From NCBI GenBank assembly GCA_000310025.1, contig FN649739.1, positions 779,510-843,509 on the forward strand: a DNA stretch of 64,000 bases, read 5' to 3'. Source of the DNA: Ectocarpus siliculosus (lineage: Eukaryota; Sar; Phaeophyceae; Ectocarpales; Ectocarpaceae). The notes below the pieces were generated by a model, which did not search any database, had not been told where the DNA came from, and saw only the letters and a list, made by a program, of their open reading frames with translations. Each line of letters starts with the position of its first letter. Position 1 is the first letter of the stretch. Shown here piece by piece: positions 37,368 through 49,872 of this stretch. The position numbers were made by a program, and so were the translations under genes.

Positions 37368-39394
37368 TGTAGCTGTATTCACAGGCAGGGACAAATTCAG
37401 ACACCAGGATTCGTGGATTCAACCCGCGAAAGCATGGAAGCACTTTCAACTTTCAACTGATGGACTTCACCGCTCATCCTTCACCAGAATCGTGCATCAC
37501 CGTGGAATGCTCGAGCTTGACGTTTGATGAGGGAATGCCATTTCTATGGCCGAATGCTGTGAGTGGTGGTGCGAGGCGCGTTGGTTCGTCCAGATGTCGA
37601 CTATTGACCTACCACACGAGAGAGATACGCTGCCCGGCTATGTATGCTGTCGATAGGCAGCTTGAGAGGGTAGAGTGGCGTAGGTTGCGCATCACTTCAC
37701 GTATCGAGGGCACAGTCAGCGGCATTTCAGCCAGCCGGAGGCAGACTGAATCAATAATCATTCAACAGCGATGTTCCTGCATCTATTCCGACGGTGGCTT
37801 GCTGCAGCTGCGAGCAGCTATGCCCGAACACCCACAACGACCGCTCAGGCAAATTATTGTAGAGTGTAAGTTCCTCTCATGTGTTGGTGAGGGCAAAGAA
37901 ATAACTCCGAAGAAGAAAAAGTATCCACGAAGCCCACTCTCGCCGTCACAAGAGAGCGTCAACCTCCCTGTCTGTTGCTTTACTGCCAGTCGACCTTTTT
38001 ACTGCGTAAATTTCGGTCAACTTTAACTTTGCGCCCCCACGATGACTGATTGCCGTTCGTTACAACGACCGTGTCCTCTCCATCCTCAAATGGGCAGAAA
38101 AACGAGGGAACCCATGATGCGGGTGAAATAATCGGTAGAAGAACCAATTTTTTCTTGAGGGGCCACTAGAGAAAAACTATCTGGTATACACTAGCAAACG
38201 CAAGCTTTAAAGTAGAACTAGCTGTTATTGTGCCAGTCAGACCACGAGATCGTTGCACCTGCGTATGGTGATGACTGCAACAATAATAGTGCCACGATCA
38301 CCCCTCAGGTATCTCCATCATGAGGCAAGCGCATACTCTCAGGTGTTGACAGGCAAAGAGACAAAAAGATTCCATGAAGCAGTTGATGTGAGGGAACGAG
38401 CAGTGAACCAAACAACATCCAACCGCGAACATTTTCGAAATGTTTCTGCTGTGGACTACTGTAGTGATGGACCTGAAAATAATGACCCTTCTTCGGCGTT
38501 GTTCGGGCCAAAGAACGCGACGCTACTGCTGTACCTCAGTCGCGAAGCAGCTGACAAACTTTCTGAGTGTGAAATACATAAGAGGGTTCAATTGTTTGAT
38601 GAGAACAAGATCCTGCCCAAGTACAACCAATCGATACGAACGGCGGGAAGTTCGGTTTGATTACGTCGAGATGATTGAACACCGACGACGCAACCAAGGA
38701 TACCGCAGCATGCACCAACCGGGCTCAAACTTCGGAAGGTCGAGTGCATGTCTACAGTGGCCAGTGGGATGACGTCTCTCGCCGCCGGAGTTCCGCTCAA
38801 ACTGGCTTGGGTGGTTTAGAGCTTCCGACACTAAGGTTGATGATCCATGGTCTAACACAGCAGCAGGGGCCATCCGTCCTATTGCTGTACATACATGCAT
38901 AGGCGTGCGGACGCTCGGTAATGTACATTAGCGATACATTGACTACGAGACCTTGAGACCGGGTTTGTTTGTGAGGTGTTTGCACTTAAACCGTGTGGCT
39001 TCCAGTACCCTCGAATGTACTTCCGGCAGAGGCAAATGACGGGCGTACAACGGGTGCACACTGTTTGGGGGCTCTCCGATCACTCGCGACTTCCGTCATT
39101 CGCTTTTGTCTGATGATTCGACACTCACATGGATATTAGAATTGGTGAATATAGGCGCCATAGGGTGGTTTGAGGTGTAGCGGGAACCCGATAACTCCCG
39201 GACACTCCCGCGGTGCGTCCCGCCGTGCTTTGCCTAGCGTTGTGACGCAACCACGGAGAGGCATCACTTGCTCTGATTTTCTGTCGTCGTGGTGTGATTA
39301 CGCCGAAAAGTAAGGCCGAAGGGCAACATCTGATCTGTGGTTCTATTTTTTTGGTTCTGGACGCTGATTGGCCTATCTGTCGCTGACACTCTGT
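37368..39394. other. intergenic, one unassigned frame
   Basis: A plus-strand frame of 188 codons starts at 37460 and ends at 38026. It carries several cysteines and a lysine run (KEITPKKKKYPRS), but no domain, and no splice pattern supports it. The rest shows only short frames. Confidence 0.2.
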
Positions 39395-40620
39395 CGGTCT
39401 CTCTCTTTCTCTCTCTCGTCGCCTCCAGCATCGGCCACGACGCGCTTTGTACCAATACAAATGCTGGTACACATGAGAGGGTTCATGACCTGAGAGGGTT
39501 TTTGATTCATTTCGAAGCTCGTACGCTCAAATTGTGTGAGCGCACACGTCACCGGAAACTACTACTGCATAGTTTTCATGAGCGGGTGGGTGGTGGGGGC
39601 AGTAGACTACATATGCATACACATACATAATAGATAACATGCGTTGCACTTTACATAAACTACTACGTTGTCGAACTAGAGAAATTTCTGCTTGAGAACT
39701 ACAATCACGTCATCAGCGGATGGTGTCCGGCTCAAATGACAATAGAAGAGTGCAATTCATCTATGGCCCAGATCCGAACGGAAAAGGGACAAGATGATGG
39801 GGCATCCTGCGCTTCATATTTTACCCGAGTCCCTCTCATTGCTTCGGCTGAGAGGGAACCATCAGGGCTCGACTACAGCAGCACCACATGACACAACCAG
39901 ATAGATACTGTAACACATCCTTCGCAGTATATATGCAGTACAGAAGTATTCACTGTGGTGTTTAGTATAGATTGGGCTTCGAAACGATTCAAGTGCTAAG
40001 CTACTGTACCAAGATGTAGCTCCATCCGCGAGATTCCTCCGTGGGCATCCACAACATATTCCTAGCGCCCAACCACGAATCGTCGTTTACGGTTCCCCAT
40101 TTGCTCCATTTGTCTTACAACCAAACCATGGTTCTCAAAACAAGCTCACACACAACAATAGTCTACATATTGAATAACAAGTCATTTTACCTTCAAACAG
40201 TGATATGGAGCCCAAGGGCCTCTGTCCAACAAACCCGCCAACTCCCACTCCCACCGGCTGCGTAGAACGTTTTGTTACACGTGCAACTCCGGAAAACCTG
40301 CATCCCAAGGGAGCAGGGGTAAAGGCGGGCCCGATCACACCAAGGAGGCTGGACGCCGATCACGTACTCGTACAACGGGAAGGAATCTCTGACATATCGA
40401 AACAAAACATACTAACGCTGTAACGCATGGGTCACACTCCAGTAGCGCGTAGCCAAGCCCGATGCTAATCTGCGGTCGAGAACCCATCCCAGAGGGCCCT
40501 TCAGCAAAATCTGCTCACTACTGTACACCCTCGAACCCTCAACCAAAGTCCCGATTCCCACTAAACTAACATCGGAACACGACAATGCACACGCGCCAGC
40601 AACAATCCTACAAAGCTCCA

Positions 40621-42607
40621 TTACACAACCACGGCGGCGGCCGAGAACGCGAGCAGGCCTGCCACAACGCCTCCCACAGTGGTGACGCTCGACGACAGGA
40701 GGCCGCGTCCCCCCGATGTCGTGTCGGTGGCGTCACCGTCTTCGCCCTCGCCGACGGCGGTCGGGGCCGCGCTAGTGTCCACCCCACCCGCAGCACTGGT
40801 GGGCGCCTCGGTCTCGTCAGCTCCGGAAGCGGTAGGGGCGGAACCTCCGCCGGCTTCGCCGGTGGCGGGGGAGGGGGTGACGTCCAAATCGCGGTCGCCG
40901 TCGCCGGTGGCCGTTGGCGCCATCGTCTCACTCTCGCCGGCCATCGAAGTAGTCGTAGTAGTAGCGGACGGCATAGCAGCACCAGCAGAAGAAGAAGGGG
41001 CGGTTGTGATGTCCAACGCGCGGTCGCCGTCTGCGGAACTCGGGGCCATGGTCTCATCTCCGCCGGCCGAAGTCGTAGAAGCAGTCGGCGCGGGCGACAT
41101 GCCGCCGTCGGTGGCGGAGGGCGCCATGGTGTCACCTACGCCGGCAGAAGTCGTGGTAGCAGTCGGCGCGCGCTCCACGCCGCCGTCTGCGGAACTCGGG
41201 GCCATAGTGTCATCTACGCCGGCAGAAGTCGTGGAAGCAGTCGGCGCGGGCGACATGCCACCGTCGGTGGCGGAGGGCGCCATGGTGTCATCTACGCCGG
41301 CAGAAGTCGTAGCAGCAGTCGGCGCGGCGGGCGCCGCGGTCTCAGCCCCGCCGCCACCGCCGGCGACAGGCGTGTCCGTCCCGGAAGCGGCCGGGGCCGG
41401 GGCCGGGGTCGTGTCGCCGCCGTTGGTGGTGTCGCCGTTGCATGTCCAGCCCCCGTCGCATGCCTCTGTCGGGTCGTAGAGGCACTCGAAGAACTCGAAG
41501 GTAACCGGGTCGCTCACGCAGTCGATGCCGGAGACCTCGTTCAAGCAGCATGCCTGCTGCTCCACGTACTCGCAGGAACCGAACTCGGCGCCGATGCCCG
41601 CCAAGCAGTCCAGGAAAGAATCGCCCGAGGTGAAGGAGGTGCACTCGAGGCAGACGTCGCTCTCAACTGAGAGACAGGTTGTTGGCGGGGGGGAATTCGA
41701 CAAGGCAGGGTTCAACATACTACTACTGCTACAACAGCTGTTGCGTTGGAAGAAACGGCTCTTCGGTGCTGCTGACACTCTTACACCTGTCTTGTTCACC
41801 TTGCGTCATGAACTCTTTATCTCCAGCGCTTGCAAGGGGTGTGACAAGAGCCATGTTCTGTTCGAGGCTCTTCTACATAACCTAAAACGCAACTTGGAGA
41901 AATCTGACGCCGAGGCCGAATAAACGTACGTCCCGAAGGAGGACCACTACATTTAAGAGGCGACACACCTCGAAGAAGCTCGATTTTTCACGCTCTTTCG
42001 AACACCCGGCAGGAGGGGGTGAGCGCTTCTCGTTCGGGTCCCGCGCGACCAGGCTTTACCCTCCCCTGGGGGGTTACGAGTGGCGTTTTCCAATCCAAAC
42101 GCTACAAACTCCTATTTACTAACACACACCGCATTGATAGGGTGCATATCTGCTACGCAACTGCGATCTTGCTAAACCGGACGTCTAAACAATGTGCGAC
42201 GCGACATGGCCATGCATTCCCAAAGCAAAGCGAGAAGGTCGTGTGTTCGCAAAAAATATTGAACTCGACGCTGGCGGGCTGCACCAGTAGTGCTTCATAC
42301 CAAGTTATTTTCTGCACCAAGCAATGCTCTCCGTGCACACCCATTCGTTTGAAGGGGTGGGTGGGTACGTCGGCGTGATTCCAACACCGTTTGGAGCACT
42401 GGGGGGCGGTCAATGTTCAACCCCCATTCCATCTGATCGAAAACAAACAAAACTCATCGTGCCCGAGTTTCGCAAGTTGCACTCACCGCATGCCTGTGAG
42501 GTTCCCGTGCAGTCTCTCTGCGCGTCGGCGTACAGCACGACCACGGTAGCAGCTACCAGGAGGTAGAGCGACGCGAGGCGAGGGGGGGCTGCTGGAGTGC
42601 GTGCCAT
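40621..42607 (-). CDS. 12-Cys surface protein, GPI-type, in duplication copy 1
   Basis: Two exons, 42607-42487 and 41666-40621, joined by a phase-1 intron of 820 bp, give 388 residues. Exon 1: signal peptide ending YADAQ, then RDCTGTSQAC. Exon 2: CLEC, DCLAGIG, GSCEY, ACCLNEVSGIDC, FFECLYD, AC and WTC, completing 12 cysteines. The stalk has four units of 26 residues around TTSAGVDDTMAPSATDGG, then a GDGDRDLDVTPSPATGE segment. The C-terminus is SGGRGLLSS plus a hydrophobic end (VVAGLLAFSAAAVVV), a GPI signal. Signal peptide, intron and Cys domain match the gene at 25686-27824. Stalk, tail and 3' flank match the gene at 47845-49872 almost base for base. The switch lies near 41360, close to the end of the Cys domain. 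Large plus-strand frames across the stalk are antisense shadows. Confidence 0.82.
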
Positions 42608-43293
42608 GACTGGAAAAGAAGGCCTGTCTTGGGGAATAGAGAGCAGGGTGCTGCTCTGTGTGAAGCAGCAGCAGCACAACAAGACGAAGGCGGAGGATTA
42701 AGTTAAGCGCACGCAGCGACGGCCTGTAGCGACAACAACAAGCACGCACACACGGATATGTAAAGCAAGAATGTCAAGATCGCTAACGTTCACGTTGGTG
42801 GTTTATCACCGAGCGTTAACACCGTATAGTGACAAAACAGCGTTGAACGGTGTATCGCAAATGGCACAGCTCAGGATAATGGGTTACTGAAACACAGGGA
42901 GGCAACGCGCAGGGTCACTGGCACGCGAAATGTAATCATCACAATAGTAGCCTGTGATAAGGCTGCTTTAGCAAAAATAGCGAGAGAAGAGGAAGTGCGA
43001 TCACGGCCACGGAAAGGGCCAAGCCGTAGCGTAGCTGTAAGACAACAGAACGGTGATTTCGCACCCTGAGCATCAAAACCCTAGCGACAAGACAGGGCCA
43101 AGGGTGAGAGAAAGAAAACGTTGATGCAAGAAAGAGTGACACAGGGAAGCTGCGGAGAGTGGTAGGGGGTCATCCCAAGCGACAAAGAATACTATTGTTC
43201 TGTCCTCCGGCACGAGGGAAGTTGATATCGTCGGGTTTGCTCAGCGTTGTAGCTAATGCATCTAGCGATGAATATTCGAAGGAGCGGGTTGTA

Positions 43294-44090
43294 CCGTAAA
43301 CTACGAAGTTTTCCCCCAGGGGAGGGGATCGTTTTTTTTTTCTGAAACCAACCCCCCCGGGGGGTAATTGACGTACCGGGGGGGGTTAGTTTTTTTTTTT
43401 CCAACGGAACCCCAGGGGGAAGCCCCCCCCCCGGGGGGGTTGTGCAAAATTATGATGGTCCACACACCACACACACACACACACAGAGTGGCGAACCTGA
43501 GATGGACAAGGTTTTTGTCGGGTCGCAAGAGAAGTACCATTGCCTAAGCTCATGCACAAGAATTCGCAGTTTGTCCGCAGGAATAAGCTATTTTTATGGT
43601 TTGGTTCTACGTTCCTTTAATTGTGAGATCCAAAAATGAATACGCGATTATTTGTTCCCTTTATGCGGAAGGTTTCATCAGCATGTTGAGGTACGTTTCA
43701 GCTCACTCCAGGGATGATAAATGCAAGAAACAGACAGGAAAACGAGAGCATGTCACCCATAAAACAACTGCGAGGGCCAAGTGACAAACGGTACACCTAA
43801 ATCTCGCTCAAAGCGCAGATCTGCAAATGAATTTTCCGTCCCATACCATGCTTTTGCTCCGCGATGCAACAAAATCGACTAAGAAAATAAGGGAAACACA
43901 TCCCCCCTGGGAGGAACTCGTGCGAAACTGGTACCCCGGGGGGAAATTGAAATACCCGGGGGGAAATTGTTTTTTTTGGTCGAAAACGATCTACCCTAGG
44001 GCTAAATCGACGAAACCATGCTTCCAGGCCGAAAAGGTGATGAGGGGGGGGGGGATCTGTACTAGGGGGGGGGAACTCCGTAGTTTACGG
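43294..44090. mobile_element. TA-flanked inverted-repeat element (797 bp), only in copy 1
   Basis: The ends read CCGTAAACTACGAAGTTTTC and its inverted copy GAACTCCGTAGTTTACGG (a few differences). TA flanks both sides (43292-43293, 44091-44092). The distance between matching anchors in the two duplication copies is 7796 bp before the element and 6997 bp after it. The difference of 799 bp equals element plus one TA, and copy 2 has a single TA at the matching place (near 51087). It inserted after the duplication. The interior has long C and G runs and no coding frame, so the element is non-autonomous. Confidence 0.82.
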
Positions 44091-46299
44091 TATGTGGTCA
44101 CGATCGACCAAGCGCTGGGGAGAGGCAGCGATTCTCGACTCCCGAAGAGAGAGACGTGGCCATGCACACAGAGCACAACAATATTCTTTGAGGCCAGAAT
44201 TCGAGCCTCCGGAGGGTGGCGACATTTGTTTTTCATCTCAGACGGACACCGACAAAGAAGGGGTACCTTCGCAGTAAAAAAAGGGTTCCCGGTCGTCGTC
44301 TTAAGAGCCAGGGAAGGAAGTGCGCTCGCGGTAAAACCGCTTGCCTGGCTCCTCTCGCACGACCAAATGAAAGAAAAAGGGTGGTGGAATGAAGGGCGTG
44401 CGCATTTCAACACACGTAAGCCCACCAATCAATCTGAAAAGCCGGGTGAGCAGGGGGGTCTTGGGCTGGGAAAGATAGACAGATATCCTTGTAAAAATTA
44501 TATGAGAACCACAAAGTGAAACAAACGGTCGCCCAATGGTGCTTTGAATTTCCGAATCCGACTACGAACAACCACAGCTGTGAGTGAAAGCATCCCACCA
44601 TGGCTCACTGCTGTGGATAGCGTCGAAAAAAAATGAATTTTATTATTCCGGGATTGTCACTCTTGCAACTAAATGAAATCGGTACCCACCACCACATAGA
44701 CTACCTACACTAGCGAATGAATATCATATGCTACGCGTGGTGGTCAAAATTTATTACGTCTACCCCACTATTCAGCATATACGTACACGTAGCAAGAAAA
44801 ATGAACACTCACGAGGCTGTAAGAGTACCCGCCTCCCCTCGACCGCCAGGCGGCATGCACCAATGCGTGCGGGAAAAACGAAAAATAACGGGCACCTTTT
44901 TTGGAAGTCTTTAATAAGGCTGCGGTATAAGTCACGTTACACTCAATATCATCGTTGGCGGAAGACCTCTTCTGCAAGAACATCCTTCACAACTTCACAA
45001 CCACGCCGGGTTGTTCTGGTCGGCTCCTCTGCTGGTTGTATGCATACATGCATGAACGTATGCATACGCGTACCAGTACCTACGGTACGACGTTACTGCT
45101 GTAGAGTACTCTTTATGCATAGTCTAGACTCATGTAGGCTTGGCCCGCCGCCCACGGTGAACTTGTTCTGCCTGTGGTTCCGATGATTCTTACAATGTTT
45201 GCCGGGCGATTCTCCTCATCCAAGCACGCGTGTGAGAAGAGTGAGGCGTGTGGTGCGTGGTGGCTGTCGGGCGGTTCTTGATTCGTTGGGTTTGAAAAAA
45301 TTCAAACAAGTTGTCCCGGAAGGTTGCAATGCCCTTTGTGCATTCTTATTCTTTAGTACCTGGTATGCATCATGGAACAGACGTCCACACGTCGCTCTCT
45401 TTGGGCAGCAGTGAACACGGCAGCGCTAGAAAAAATATGACACCCAGTGTTTAAGCCAACCTCTATGCGGGCACTCTTTAGGACAAGGACGAAGGAACGT
45501 GATCCATTCGACAACAACCCAACAACCCGGTCCGTGGAATTCCAACGGTACTCTTTGCGGTAAGCTGTGCAAACATCCACCAATCCACCAAATCGTGACA
45601 AGATGCACAAGCAGACAGTCTTCCGCGGCAAAGCATCGTCCAAGCAGGGTTGGGTCTACCCGTGAACAAGAAACAAGCACCGACGACTCTCGGCTGGGAA
45701 CTCAGTGTGTGTAGGGCAGCTTGTGAGACCGCAGAATTTCGCTTCTTTCGTTTATTGAACCATCCATGTGAACCAGTTTTGTGGTGTTATGTAGGCAAGG
45801 AGATATTTGGGTGGAGGTCCACGTTTCGAGGCTGTGGGGGGAACACATAACGAACGCAGTAGCAGCAACAACGACAACATCCATCAAGACAACGTATAGC
45901 AGCAACAACCAGTCTCCACAACACAGTACGCCATGCCCCCCACGAAGAGGGAGAGGGGTTACAACTACTTGGTGAAGAGATTCGTGCCTGTGTTACTTGA
46001 AAAAATTGCCCCGAGACCTGCAGCTATGTATGTAGTTTGCTGCAGTCTGTGCAAGTCTATGCATACATCCACCAACGGCCGCGGGTTTAGCGGAAAGCAT
46101 ACGCCCCCCTCCTTCCTAAACGCATAGCGCATGCATAGATGGACCACGGAAAAGGTGTAGAACCATGCCCCTACGTACCTCGACCCAGCGCATTTCGAGT
46201 TGTGAACTGTGGGCGCAGCTCCATCTCAGTCATACAGCAGATGATGCTTCTGCATGAGGTGCAGGCACCACACACGCACACCAAGAGCCTGACGGCACA
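44091..46299. other. Spacer of duplication copy 1
   Basis: Non-coding, matching 51.1-53.9 kb of copy 2. No gene is supported. Confidence 0.4.
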
Positions 46300-47844
46300 T
46301 GTGTAGGCCGCGAAACGAAGGGAACCAGCTCTTACCTGGGAGCTGTGGGGTGATCCTCGGCCGGTCCTACGAAGAAAAGCGCCGTGTGTGTGGTGGTGTC
46401 GTGAGGATGAGAGCCGAGGGTGAAAGGCGGCAGAATGTGCATGTATGGTGTGGGCGGCGATGGGGCGAGACCCGTTCCACCCAGCGGGAACAGAACAGAG
46501 TCAAGATCGCCAGGCGTCCGTGGGAAACACCCAGCGAAATTTCTTAGAAGCCAAAGAGGAGCCTTCGGTAACGCTCTTCAGTAAACAAGCTAAAGAGCTG
46601 TTGAGCTGGAACGGCAGTTATTCTGATGTAGTGGTCAACAGCAGTCTGCAGTGTGTGCGTTCTACTGCTGTGGGCTATGTTGGTTCTGTAGGTTTTGGTC
46701 GCTGTCTGTCTGTCTGTCTGTCTCCCTGTCTCGTCGCCTCCAGTATCGGCCACGACGCGCTTCGTACAAATACTACCGGTACACATGGGAGAGGGTTGTT
46801 GACCTGAGAGGGCTTTGAAATGAGCTCGTACGCTGATTGTGTCACCGGAAACAAAGTATAGGAGACTACGTTGCACATGACTTCCGTTGTCGAACGAAAC
46901 CGATTTCTGTTTGAAAACTACTACGTACCACGTCGTCAGTGGACTGTACGTTCAAATAATAACAACAGATACACGCGGTTCTCAGCGCAAATCATCCGTG
47001 GCCCAGACCCGCAGGGAAAAGGGACAAGATGACAGGGCATCCTGAGCAATACATTTGACCAGAGTCCCTCTCTTTGCTTCGTCTGAGGGGGAACCATCAG
47101 GGCTCGACCACAAACACACCAGCAGCACAGAACAGTACCACAAGATCAATTTGCAACACAACCCGAAGAAACTACACATGTACTTCAAATACATACGTTG
47201 CTCAAGTTCTAAGGTACCAAGATGTAGCTCCATAAAGATTCCTCCTTGGGGACCCAAACGATATTTTACCTCCCAAACACGTAGTATACCATCGTTTACG
47301 TTTCCCCATCCTCCATTCGTGTAAAATCCAAACCATGGTATGCATACTCCAAACAAATAAATGTTACTACTGTACACGCAAGACATGATAGAAATTGCGG
47401 CATTCTACCTTCAAACGATGATACGGAGACCAAGGGCCTCCGTCCAACAAACCCGCCGAGCTCACACTCTCACCACCTGCGTAGGGTATATATGCAACTC
47501 CGGAAAACCTGCATCCCAAGGGAGCAGGGGTAAAGGCGGGCCCGATCACACCAAGGAGGCTCGCCGCCTATCACGTACTCGTACAACCACGGGAAGGAAT
47601 CTCTGACATACCGAAACAAAACATAATAACGCTGTAACGCATGGGTCACACTCCAGTAGCGCGTAGCCAAGCCCGATGCTAATCTGCGGTCGAGCAATGA
47701 TATCAGAGGGCCCTTCAGAAAAATCTGCTCACTACTGTACACCCTCGAACCCTCAACCAAAGTCCCGATTCCCACTAAACTAACATCGGAACACAATCCA
47801 GAATCACAATGCACACGCGCCAGCAACAATCCTACAAAGCTCCA

Positions 47845-49872
47845 TTACACAACCACGGCGGCGGCCAAGAACGCGAGCAGGCTTGCCACAACGCCTCCCA
47901 CAGTGGTGACGCTCGACAACAGGAGGCGGCATCCCCCCGATGTCGTGTCGGTGGCGTCACCGTCTTCGCCCTCGCCGACGGCGGTCGGGGCCGCGCTAGT
48001 GTCCACCCCGCCCGCAGCACTGGTGGGCGCCTCGGTCTCGTCAGCTCCGGAAGCGATAGGGGCGGGACCTCCGCCGGCTTCGCCGGTGGCGGGGGAGGGG
48101 GTGACGTCCAAATCGCGGTCGCCGTCGCCGGTGGCCGTTGGCGCCATCGTCTCACTCTCGCCGGCCATCGAAGTAGTCGTAGTAGTAGCGGACGGCATAG
48201 CAGCACCAGCAGAAGAAGGGGCGGTTGTGATGTCCAACGCGCGGTCGCCGTCTGCGGAACTCGGGGCCATGGTCTCATCTCCGCCGGCCGAAGTCGTAGT
48301 AGCAGTCGGCGCGCCCGCCATGCCACCGTCGGTGGCGGAGGGCGCCATGGTCTCATCTCCGCCGGCCGAAGTCGTAGTAGCAGTCGGCGCGCCTGCCATG
48401 CCACCGTCGGTGGCGGAGGGCGCCATGGTCTCATCTCCGCCGGCCGAAGTCGTAGTAGCAGTCGGCGCGGCCTCCATGCCACCGTCAGTGGCGGAGGGCG
48501 CCATGGTGTCATCTACGCCGGCCGAAGTCGTCGAGGCAGTCGGCGCGCCTGCCATGCCACCGTCGGTGGCAGAGGGTGCCATGGTCTCATCTACACCGGC
48601 AGAAGTCGTAGATGCAGTCGGTGCGGCAGGCGCCGCGGTCTCAGCCCCGCCGCCAGTAGCGGAAGTCGTAGCAGGAAGAGATGGCGCCGGGGTAGAACCG
48701 GAGGCCGAGGTTGTGGAAGGGTCGCCGCCACCGCTAGAGCCGCTGCAGGTCCAGTTCTCCTCGCACTGGTTGGCGTCGTCGTACAAGCATTCCATCAATG
48801 CAAACGTGGTCGGGTCGTTGATGCAGTCGAGGCCTGACGCTTCGTTGAAGCAGCAAGCGAATTCCTCGTTGCTGTCGCAACTGTCGTCCGTTGTAGGGAT
48901 GGGGAGGTTGTCAAGGCAGGTAAAAAACGCTTCGCTGGTCGAAGTTTCGAAGCACGCCGCGCAGGTCTCACTTTCAACTGCAAAAACGCGTTGTTGCAAA
49001 GTTGTTGCGAAGAGATCGAAGGCGAGGGCGGCGGCGGGGGTCAATGCACCAATGGAAGAGGAAGTCGATACAACCTCCGCTTTAGCAGACTTGCGAAGCT
49101 AAATAGCGTTGACTGCGTAGTTTGTTGATGTTAAAGGCCGCATCCGTACGAAAAAGGCACAAGACAAACCTCCAGTAAAACACTATTTGACACCTCAGCA
49201 TCGGGCACCCATCGCCGAACACGCCGACAAGAGCGTCGATACTACAGTATTTGCCACAAGAACTACTTTGGTACCCAGAAAGCCATCTCCTCGGGCCAAT
49301 ACGATTCCACGGGAGTCCGTTGCGTGCGGAGGGTTCCGCCTCCCAGTACCCACCCACCCACCCACCCACCCACCCACCCACCCCCAGAACACGCTTGGGA
49401 TGCGAAGGGGTCTCAAAACGCTTTTAATGAATCAAATACCCATAGAACTCAAAAGTATCCACGAGCATCGTACTGGTGTCGTGCGTGCGGTGACCTTGCG
49501 AGCATGTGCTCCCTACGTTTCAACTGCTCGAGAGCTACTATCGCTCGGACCAGGCAGGCCATGCGCAAAACAATTTCATTTCACCACGGCATCTTCTTCC
49601 GCGACACGGACAACGAGCACGTATATGTGGGTACTCTACTACTGTGACTGTACCTTGTTTTTAGTCAGTAGACTACGCCCCCCCTCGGTCTATCAACAAC
49701 CAACAACCGCGGGCGTACTTCACACGCTGTACTCACAACAGGCTAAGTTGAATTCGTTGCAGTCCCGGCCGCTGTACTGTGCGTCGGCATGCCGGACCAC
49801 TGTGGTAGCGGCGCCGAGGAGGTAGAGAGATACAACCCCGAGACGAGGGAGTGCTCCTGCAGTGCGGGTCAT
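47845..49872 (-). CDS. 12-Cys surface protein, GPI-type, in duplication copy 2
   Basis: Two exons, 49872-49737 and 48977-47845, joined by a phase-1 intron of 759 bp, give 422 residues. Exon 1: signal peptide ending HADAQ, then GRDCNEFNLAC. Exon 2: CAAC, FFTCLDN, DSCDSNEEFACCFNEASGLD, C, LMECLYDD, QC and WTC. The domain is closest to the gene at 17337-19254 (FNEA-x-G and FF-x-C are shared), not to its tandem partner. The stalk has five units of 26 residues (TTSAGGDETMAPSATDGGMA, spacing 78 bp), one more than the partner. The C-terminal GPI signal and the stalk end are nearly identical to those at 40621. The ATG is two bases after an AG in a pyrimidine-rich context, as in its paralogs. Confidence 0.82.
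49348..49383 (+). repeat. CCCA microsatellite
   Basis: A tetranucleotide run of CCCA units lies upstream (minus sense: inside intron 1) of the gene at 47845-49872. Confidence 0.8.

Larger units (their letters stand above)
39395..46665. repeat. Tandem segmental duplication, copy 1
   Basis: This segment and the next (about 46700-54270) match along most of their length, in order and orientation. Anchors: CGTCGCCTCCAG near 39420 and 46730; stop codons of the contained genes at 40621 and 47845; CTCCGG at 43205 and 51001; AGAGGCAGCG at 44121 and 51118; CCAACCTCTATG near 45456 and 53073; ACCTCGACCCAGCGC near 46180 and 53797. Spacing between anchors varies because of insertions. Each copy contains one 12-Cys gene. 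Boundaries are approximate (about 30 bp) and lie in CT-rich sequence. Confidence 0.85.

Noticed and set aside
40585-41670. 361-codon plus-strand frame, and similar ones at 47809-48837, 47903-49102 and minus-strand 26789-27799
   Set aside because: They lie antisense or out of frame over the GC-rich stalk repeats. Their apparent repeats mirror the stalk, and only the sense frames have signal peptide, Cys domain and GPI signal.
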